12,588 nt of DNA from Spirogloea muscicola (taxonomy: Eukaryota > Streptophyta > Zygnematophyceae > Spirogloeales > Spirogloeaceae), in assembly GCA_009602725.1 (NCBI GenBank), contig WELB01000028.1, forward strand, positions 234,323 through 246,910. The letters are read 5' to 3'. Made by a program: the position numbers and the translations under genes. The notes under the pieces were generated by a model, which did not search any database, was not told where the DNA came from, and saw only the letters and a list, made by a program, of their open reading frames with translations. Positions 6,465 through 12,588 of the stretch are shown piece by piece (position 1 is the first letter of the stretch; the number at the start of each line of letters is the position of its first letter).

Positions 6465-9400
6465 ATGAGCGGCAGCCGTCTGGACGGCCCTGCAGCCGAG
6501 GCGCTTCCCAACCATGCCGCTGAGGGCGTTGTCGGGCTGGACAGCGCCAACGATAACAACGACCAGGACTACGAGCTTGAGAGGGACAGCTCGGCCAGGG
6601 TTTCGTTCTCCCCAGGAGGCCCTGTGCAGATGCCCATCAGCCCCATGCCATCATCCCGTGAGAACCATCCTCCCTTGGATTCCTTCGGCGCCTGCTTCTT
6701 GCGGTCTTCTATTCTGTGCGGCATCCTCCTGCTCTACACCAAGCAGAGCAGTACTGATGCATTTTGTCCAATTACAAGTGCTCATCATTGGCATTTTCTT
6801 TGCCAATGTGCATTGCGCATCTTGTCTGTCTTCTCATGCCTTCTGAGATCGTGCATGTATCTTGCTATGCCATCATGCCCACACTGCTGTATGATAGCAG
6901 ATGTTGGAGGAGCGTGCAGCTCACTTGAGCACACTGTTGCACCTTTGTATGTGCAGTAGGGGAGGATGACAATGGCGACAAGGGTCTCAGAGATTATGCA
7001 AACGGTCACGCAAATGGCCACGCCAATGGTCACGCAAATGGTCATGCTGATTCGTATGCTATTACGTTGGACGACCCCAATGCTGGTTCCTTGAGCCGAC
7101 GGGACAGGCCTTTGCCTATTGCTGTCAAGGTATGCAGTCACAGCTGCATTTGAGAGGTGCAGCCGTCACTCATCTGTTTGGTTGCAGCAACTTGCACTGT
7201 TGCTAGGATGAGAGTAAGTTTCCCTAACAAGTTGCTCAGCTTGTGATGCTGCTCATTGCCGTACTATGTCTCAATGGAACAGTTTGAAGATGTCAAGTAC
7301 ACGGTGACTGTGCAAGCTCCACCAAAGTGGTGGAACATTGCAGCACAGCTGCAGAAGAGCAAAAAGGGTGGCATACAGAAGGAAATTTTGCACGGGTTGA
7401 CAGGCAGCGTCCTGCCTGGGGAGGTTCTTGCAATGATGGGGTATGAGCTTCGCTGTTGCTAGCTTCACGTGCAGATGTGTTGCACGTGGAGTCTGTATCA
7501 AGTGTAGGTGGGCTGCAGCGCCGGTGATTTTGGGGTTTGTCACAGTGGCCTGCAATTGTCAAAGACAGGTTATTGAACTTGACAAACAAATCACCACTTC
7601 AGCAGCTTCTCTGCTGCAGCGTCAATGTTTTTCATTACCTGTCCTGAGCCAGGGTGGTCATTTGTTGCGTGACAGGCCATCTGGTTCGGGCAAGACAACC
7701 TTTCTCAACGTTCTGGGTGGTCGTTTTGGAGCTGGCAAAACCTCAGGAGTGATCTCTTACAATGATGCACCTTACAGCAAGTCACTGAAAAGAAGGTGAG
7801 GTCATTTGCACTTCACAATGACTTCAGCATTGTCTTATCCATGCCTTCGGCACCTCTCTAAGTACTTGTCAAAGCTTGCCAGCTTTTCCCCGTTTGCAGT
7901 CATGGTGGGTACTCTGGCAAACAAAACGAACAGGAGAACAGCACAAGTATCTAAGCATTGCATCTCCTCAAAATGCTCCGTGCAGGCTTGGCTTTGTGAC
8001 CCAGGATGACATTCTTTTTCCACACTTGACTGTCCGGGAGACTCTTATGTATGCTGCTTTGCTCCGCCTGCCAAGGAAGTTGACCCGATCACAGAAGATC
8101 CAGCGTGCAGATGACATCATCAATGAGCTAGGACTGGAAAGGTACACCTGCCTTGTTGGCACCTGTTTCACCTGCTGTACTTTGCAAGTTGTCTGATGGT
8201 TTTGGAAGGATAGATCCTGGAGGCCTTTATGTTGTGAAATCATGTTCTGTCAATCGGTGGCGGGTAATATCAGGGACCTCACGGACTTTGTGGACTGTTC
8301 TGAGCTTGGTGACCTGCCTGTTGTGAGCAGGTGTCGCAATACCATCATTGGTGGTCAATTCATGCGTGGCATTTCCGGAGGAGAGCGTAAGCGAGTAAGC
8401 ATTGGGCATGAGATTCTCATTGACCCTTCTCTGATCTTGCTGGATGAGCCAACATCCGGATTGGACTCTACAACCGCCTTGAGGATTATGCATACTCTAC
8501 AGAACCTCGCACAGGTGAGTTGCATGCTGAGCTTATGCTCCTATTATGTCTCTCTTGAGTTGCCTGCCCTCAGCAGTACATCTGCGAAGACTCTTTTAGA
8601 TGTTGTCGCCATTCATTTTCATGATCTTAAAAAGAGACACCTCTGTGCAGCAGATTGGGGAGAGAATGGCAAAACACTTACTTACATACTTGACTATTGG
8701 CCTCTGCAGCACGGGCGCACAGTTATCACAACCATTCACCAGCCTTCAAGTCGGGTTTTTCACATGTTTGACAAGCTCATCCTACTGAGTGAAGGAAATG
8801 CCATCTACTTTGGGAAAGGCAAGCAAGCCATGAATTACTTCGCTGGCCTTGGCTTTTCGCCCATGTTTGCCACCAATCCGGCCGACTTCATTCTGGACCT
8901 AGCCACTGGTACTACGCAGGACATAACTGTGCCTGAGACTCTTATGGGAAAGATGAAAGATACGACCGTGCCCCTTGCTGACCAGCAGAAAGAAGTCCGG
9001 GAGGTATGTGCACGGTGCTTCAGCCCTGCAACGTTGTTAGTTGCTTAACTAGCTCGCTTGAAAGATGGCTTTTCAGCGGTTGACTTATTTCAAGTACGTA
9101 TTTGGCAGTGAGAATCTGGACGATTGTCTGGTCTCTGTGCAGTATCTGGCAACAGCGTTCCTTGAGAAATTGCTACCAGGGGAGAAATCACTTGTTCACA
9201 ACATGCCCATCGTCAGTGAAGGAGCTCGCAGTGCTATTCGTGAGAAGAGGGAGTGGAGCTCAACCTGGATAGAGCAGTACAGAGTGCTTGTGGAGAGAGG
9301 CTTCAAGGTACACGAGCTTTGTGCCTGCCGATGGGTTGCAATATTTGGTGCAGGACATGGAGTTGTTGGTACAGAGATTACTGTTTATGTCTGGTGATCG

Positions 9401-10963
9401 ATCCTCTTCTTGCTGACTGTTGCTGCAAATGTTTCTGCAGGAGCGCCGCCACGAGTACCTCAGTTTCCTGAGAATCTTCCAAGTCCTTGCTATATCACTG
9501 ATTTGTGGAAGTCTGTGGTACAACTCTAACCACAGTAACAGTCAAAAGCTACAGGAGCAGGTGGGCTGCCATATGTTACCTTGAGCTCATTACGTAACTA
9601 TGAGGAAGCATGGCATGTATGATCTCTTGCTGCCGCAGTGCAATTTGAAGATATTGTGGTCAGCTGACAGCCTCTTGACCCCATGTACAGGTTGGTGTGC
9701 TCTTTTTCACGTCCATCTTTTGGGGCTTCTTCCCTCTCTTCACAGCCATTTTCACCTTCCCTCAGGTACAAGCAGCAATGCTTGTATGCTCACAGCATGG
9801 TCCATGTAATAAGCAATTGCAAGTGCAGCTTGGTGGTATATCCCCCCACCCCCCCCCGGCCCCCCCTTCTCCCTCCTCCCTCCCCTTTCCCCCTCCCTCT
9901 CCCATGGTTGCATCATTCTGAATGCGGAGAATGCTTAGGCAAGTACAAGAGATATCTGACAAACAAAGGGTTGTTGTTTTCCTCTCTGTTACAGGAAAGA
10001 TCAATGCTTATGAAGGAGCGTGCTTCAGACATGTACAGACTGAGTGCATACTATGTCAGTCGGACAAGCGCTGATGTACCTATGGAGCTCATTTTACCAT
10101 TGATATTCATCTGCATCGTTTACTGGATGGCGAATCTCAAAGCAGATGCTGGCCTCTTCTTCTTGACTGTTCTTGCAGTCTTTGTCGATGTCTCTGTTGC
10201 TCAGGTAAGGCCAGAGATTATGCAAGAGCTATGTGACCAAAATGGGTGGCAACACTTTATTAATCTCTGTGTGAGGACCATACTTTCTCTTGAACCAGGA
10301 ATAATCAGCACCTCTTCACCTTCGTGATGCAGGCAATGGGTTGGTTCATAGGAGCAGCAGTCATGCAAGTAAAGCGAGCAACCACTTATGCCTCTGTCAT
10401 CCTTCTCACTTTCATGCTTGCTGGTGGATACTATCTTCAGGTACGCTGCTATTGATTGCCTTTGTGTCAAAAGTAGTATAAGCGTGCCTTGAAGAGAGTT
10501 GTTACCTTGTCACGCATGGTGATAGTCATTGCTGGGCATAGTAGGAACTGCTCAGAAAGATAGGAATTGCTCAGAAAAGAGCTGGTTGAACCGCATTTTG
10601 TTGCACATTAATAACTTTTTACTTGAAATGCAGCTGATAAAGTACTTGAAATGCAGCTGATCAAGTACTTCCTCTGTCTTTGTTGTGCAGCATATACCCC
10701 CTTGGATTGAGTGGATCAAGTATCTCAGCTTCAACTACTATGTCTATAGGTTGATGCTGAAAGTGCAGTACAACCCCTCTGACACCTACTTCTGTGGACC
10801 TACGGATAATGTCCAAAGCATGACCTGTTCACTCAGTGGCGCTCCAGCTCTTCGAAAGGTCTCACTAAACGGCGGGGGTACTGAGGCCTGGGCGCTCTGT
10901 CTCATGTGGGTGGGTTACAACCTCCTGGCATACATTGCGCTGAGGCGGATGAAGTTGAAGTAA
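6465..10963 (+). CDS. half-size ABCG (WBC) transporter, 13 exons, ABCG21/22-like
   Basis: Exons: 6465-6657, 6957-7129, 7283-7440, 7676-7795, 7986-8141, 8331-8514, 8710-9003, 9143-9307, 9441-9560, 9691-9765, 9995-10204, 10333-10440, 10691-10963 (TAA). All junctions are GT-AG with matching phases, giving 742 residues, normal for plant half-transporters. The start is the first ATG after an in-frame TGA at 6351, in context cacaATGA. The N-terminal 120 residues are polar. The ATPase domain has Walker [10 protein letters not shown] (175-183), Q-loop Gln221, signature [12 protein letters not shown] (281-292), Walker B LILLDE (301-306), D-loop SGLD (309-312) and H-loop His338, so all catalytic motifs are intact. 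Six membrane segments lie near 487-508, 522-544, 577-594, 600-620, 635-651 and 719-736. Cys687 and Cys698 fall in the last external loop. The order is reverse (ATPase first), as in ABCG. It should dimerise and export a lipid-like or hormone-like substrate, which cannot be named from sequence. [15 protein letters not shown] and ALKRR-like [14 protein letters not shown] resemble ABCG21/ABCG22. Confidence 0.96.
6786..6808 (+). other. perfect 8-bp hairpin in ABCG intron 1
   Basis: CATTGGCA (6786-6793) and TGCCAATG (6801-6808) are exact reverse complements around the 7-base loop ttttctt. It lies in the middle of intron 1 (6658-6956), the longest intron of this gene. Confidence 0.6.
6998..7045 (+). 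repeat. 12-base tandem repeat coding (Ala-Asn-Gly-His)x4
   Basis: Four 12-base units encode ANGH four times (residues 79-94) in ABCG exon 2. The units differ at the third position of codons (GCA/GCC, AAC/AAT, GGT/GGC, CAC/CAT), so the protein repeat is kept while the DNA has drifted. It lies in the cytosolic N-terminal extension, before the ATPase domain. Confidence 0.85.
9842..9903 (+). repeat. C/T-rich tract in ABCG intron 10
   Basis: About 62 bases are almost wholly C and T, with C runs of up to nine. The tract ends about 91 bases before the intron's acceptor at 9994, so it is not the ordinary polypyrimidine tract. The minus strand is G-rich and could fold as a quadruplex. Confidence 0.7.
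10542..10580 (+). repeat. two-copy 19-base direct repeat in ABCG intron 12
   Basis: TAGGAACTGCTCAGAAAGA (10542-10560) is followed at once by a near copy starting TAGGAATTGCTCAGAAAAG (10561-10579). It is a tandem duplication inside intron 12. Confidence 0.75.
10621..10670 (+). repeat. 23-base tandem repeat and 10-bp stem-loop near the intron 12 acceptor
   Basis: Two adjacent 23-base units at 10621-10643 and 10644-10666 differ at one base. The second copy and its flanks form an inverted repeat: AAGTACTTGA (10640-10649) pairs with TCAAGTACTT (10661-10670) around an 11-base loop containing CTGA. It lies 20 bases upstream of the acceptor cag at 10688-10690. Confidence 0.75.
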
Positions 10964-11005
10964 AAGCAGTCGAAGTGCTTCTGCGAGCCGTGCTCAACTG
11001 CTTGA

Positions 11006-11370
11006 AGTATCGGCTGCTGTGTTTCAGTACCCTTCTGGCATGTACTGCTCAAGGTGGACATACGGGAGGTCATCAGATATTTCATGTCGGTCCTCCTGGG
11101 CCGCTGGCAGCAATATGTGTCCACTATCATTGAGGGGAAGCTCGAGGTAATTCCAGCAGTGCAATATTCTTTAAGCCTTGGCGTGTGAGATGTTACGTAA
11201 TAGAGGCTGTACCAAGAGGTGGTGACCACCAAGCAGTCAACTCATGTCTGGAGAGTAAGATCTCAAGGGGTAGTGAGCTCACCCTGTTCTGGATCAGCTT
11301 CTTCAATCGGACTGATTTCCCCAAATTTGAGGAGGCATGCCATATACTCACTACAAGCTTGTAGTCACAA
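11006..11370 (+). pseudogene. coding-like fragments downstream of ABCG, family unknown
   Basis: Three blocks look coding but do not make an ordinary gene. Block 1, in a frame open from 11006, contains VDIREVIRYFMSVLLGRW and reaches GAG|gtaatt at 11146. Block 2 (11204-11254) reads RLYQEVVTTKQSTHVWR and ends at a gtaaga donor. Block 3 (11278-11370) reads LTLFWISFFNRTDFPKFEEA and on to a TAG. The gaps between blocks are 57 and 23 bases. They begin with GT and end with AG but are far shorter than other introns here; 23 bases is too short to splice. This could be an eroded gene with shrunken introns, or chance. I do not recognise the protein. The ABCG 3' UTR should overlap its left part. Confidence 0.25.
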
Positions 11371-11649
11371 GCTGGAGTATGGATGACTATTCATGCTCTT
11401 TATGACCACTTTCACAAAATAGGAAGAGCTTTCAAATGTCCTTCTGGGATGTCCTGCTGGGAGTTGGTGCGCAGTGTGCAAGATTTTGTATTAAAGCCCA
11501 GAAATCTATCAGCTTCTACGGCATACATGTCATTCATTTGTGGTTGAGGTGGTGTGATGTGGGTGACATTCTGTACTCGTGGCGTTAATGTCTGATTCAA
11601 TAGTGGTTCTCAAGCAAGTGGACACCATGCGTGAATCTTGTCCATTCCC
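11371..11649. other. intergenic, no gene seen
   Basis: Several frames on both strands stay open for 40 to 60 codons here, but none has recognisable motifs, start context or splice support. Confidence 0.4.
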
Positions 11650-11675
11650 TTCATGAGCTGGCCTTTCACAACCAT
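11650..11675 (+). repeat. hairpin repeat copy 9, degenerate
   Basis: GAGCTGGCCTTTCACAACC (11655-11673) is a weakened copy of the core found in the 4150-5400 cluster. The right arm has lost its pairing. Confidence 0.55.
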
Positions 11676-11960
11676 TGTCACGCCCCGCCTGAAAAAGCTG
11701 AGTGGTCATGGATTGAGAGGGAGGGCTAAAACAGCCGAAGCACTTTCAGGCAAGAACTAGAGTGGGGTAACACAAACCCAAGCCCTATACAAAGGGGGGT
11801 CCTGGTAACAGTGTGCAAGCAGGCTGATTGGGGGACCTAATTATCCACGCGCGAGTAGACGAGCACCGCCACAGAAGCTGGTGGGCAAGGGGCGCAATCT
11901 GCTCGGGGAGATTGAGGTCAAGCGGAGCCAATGCACAGCTCTCGCAAGAACCAGAGTAAG

Positions 11961-12097
11961 AGTGAAGAAGAAAGACGCTTTCGGGAGAGGGCGGTGGCTG
12001 GGAGAGGTCAGCCCAGAAAAGAAGAATGAACAGAGTTCGAAGGGGCCAGGGAAAGCACTGAAGCACACAGGAGATCAAGTAGCCACGAGACACTCAT
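11961..12097 (-). repeat. hairpin repeat copy 10, inverted, long
   Basis: The minus strand reads CTGTGTG, TTCAG, GGCCCCTTCGAAC, TTCATTCTTC, then the core at 11996-12014, then AAGCGTCTTTCTTC. It matches copy 1 on the core side and copies 4 and 8 on the outer side, which helps define a unit of roughly 120-140 bases. Confidence 0.75.
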
Positions 12098-12300
12098 ATC
12101 CCATGTCAAGCAGCCGCAGGTCGGAGAAACTGGTCTCCTGGTGGCGGGTCCCCTGGCTAAGGGCCAGAACGGGACTACACGAAGCCAAGGAGAGGCAGTG
12201 TCTGGTCGCCGCGCCGTCAGCGGCCGCCAGTGGGACGGCGAGACGGAGCCGCCTGCAGGCCGCGGCGGGGAAGGCGCGGGGCAATTGCAGGGGGGGTTGT

Positions 12301-12317
12301 TGTTAGCGGCGCTAACA
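12301..12317. other. 8-bp near-palindrome
   Basis: TGTTAGCG and CGCTAACA are exact reverse complements around a single G. G runs on the left and C runs on the right could extend the pairing after a small internal loop. Confidence 0.5.
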
Positions 12318-12565
12318 GCCCCCTGTAACTCCTCCTAATCTATTTCCATCAAAAAAGGAGGCTGGTAGCCAAACGGCACTCGGTGGCACCGGAAGCCACC
12401 ACCGGCGGGGGTTCACCACCGCGGAGGACGCCGGGCCGGGTTGATCGAATTGGGTTACCGCTAACCGTCTCTTCTGGCGGCCACCATCCCCCCGCCCGAT
12501 CAGCGCAGCTTCGCCCGTCCGCCCCGCGAGCCGCGCCGCATTCCGCGGCGCGCCCGCCACCTCCA

Positions 12566-12588
12566 CCGCCGCCGCCGCCGCCGCCGCC
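12566..12588 (+). repeat. (CCG)n microsatellite at window end
   Basis: A pure CCG/GCC trinucleotide run reaches the last base of the window, so its full length is unknown. Confidence 0.8.

Larger units (their letters stand above)
12098..12588. other. GC-rich terminal region, no gene called
   Basis: The sequence becomes strongly GC-rich towards the window end, like the 5400-6300 region. It may be the flank or leader of a gene lying outside. There is no ATG on the + strand after 12300. The minus-strand frame 12312-12566 has no recognisable motif. Confidence 0.35.

Noticed and set aside
5339-6515. Several open frames of 100-270 codons in the GC-rich zone
   Set aside because: GC-rich sequence lacks stops by chance. 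Translations are Arg/Pro/Ala-rich with no domain and compete on both strands.
11676-11689. LTR-like start TGTCACGCCCCGCC
   Set aside because: It resembles the 5' end of some plant Ty3-type LTRs, but I found no matching LTR end, primer-binding site or second LTR.
12356-12425. tRNA-like segment with GGTAG and GGTTCACCACC
   Set aside because: The arms do not pair as a cloverleaf and no acceptor stem or plausible anticodon arm can be built.
12312-12566. 84-codon minus-strand open frame
   Set aside because: It is short and in GC-rich sequence, with no motif, no splice support and no neighbouring exon.

Overview
This is a eukaryotic nuclear fragment from a plant-lineage organism. Both clear genes are split by many short GT-AG introns, mostly 130-300 bases, with acceptors ending in tgcag. 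Their proteins look streptophyte: a GRAS-domain transcription regulator and a half-size ABCG transporter of the plant ABCG21/ABCG22 type. GRAS genes are known from land plants and zygnematophyte algae and are generally not reported from chlorophytes. A streptophyte alga, perhaps a zygnematophyte, is therefore the best inference. It is not proven.

Layout. Bases 1-3159 (+) hold the GRAS gene. Its 5' end lies outside the window, it has five visible exons, and it carries a long Gln/Pro/Gly/Ser-rich N-terminal region. Bases 3312-4078 (-) hold what I read as a decayed, unidentified gene with in-frame stops and a frameshift. Bases 4150-5400 hold a cluster of short hairpin-bearing repeats on both strands. 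More copies lie at 11650-11675 and 11961-12097. Bases 5400-6464 are a GC-rich leader or upstream region with two G-boxes, small hairpins and three upstream ORFs. Bases 6465-10963 (+) hold a complete 13-exon ABCG half-transporter, predicted at 742 residues. Bases 11006-11370 contain coding-like fragments that I cannot identify. The rest, to 12588, is repeat-derived and GC-rich sequence ending in a (CCG)n tract.

The two intact genes are on the same strand, about 3.3 kb apart. Nothing in the sequence shows that they work together. The least explained parts are the hairpin-repeat family, the minus-strand relic, and the regular architecture of the GRAS gene: all four introns are phase 0, every donor is CAG|GTG, and the last three lie between GRAS subdomains.
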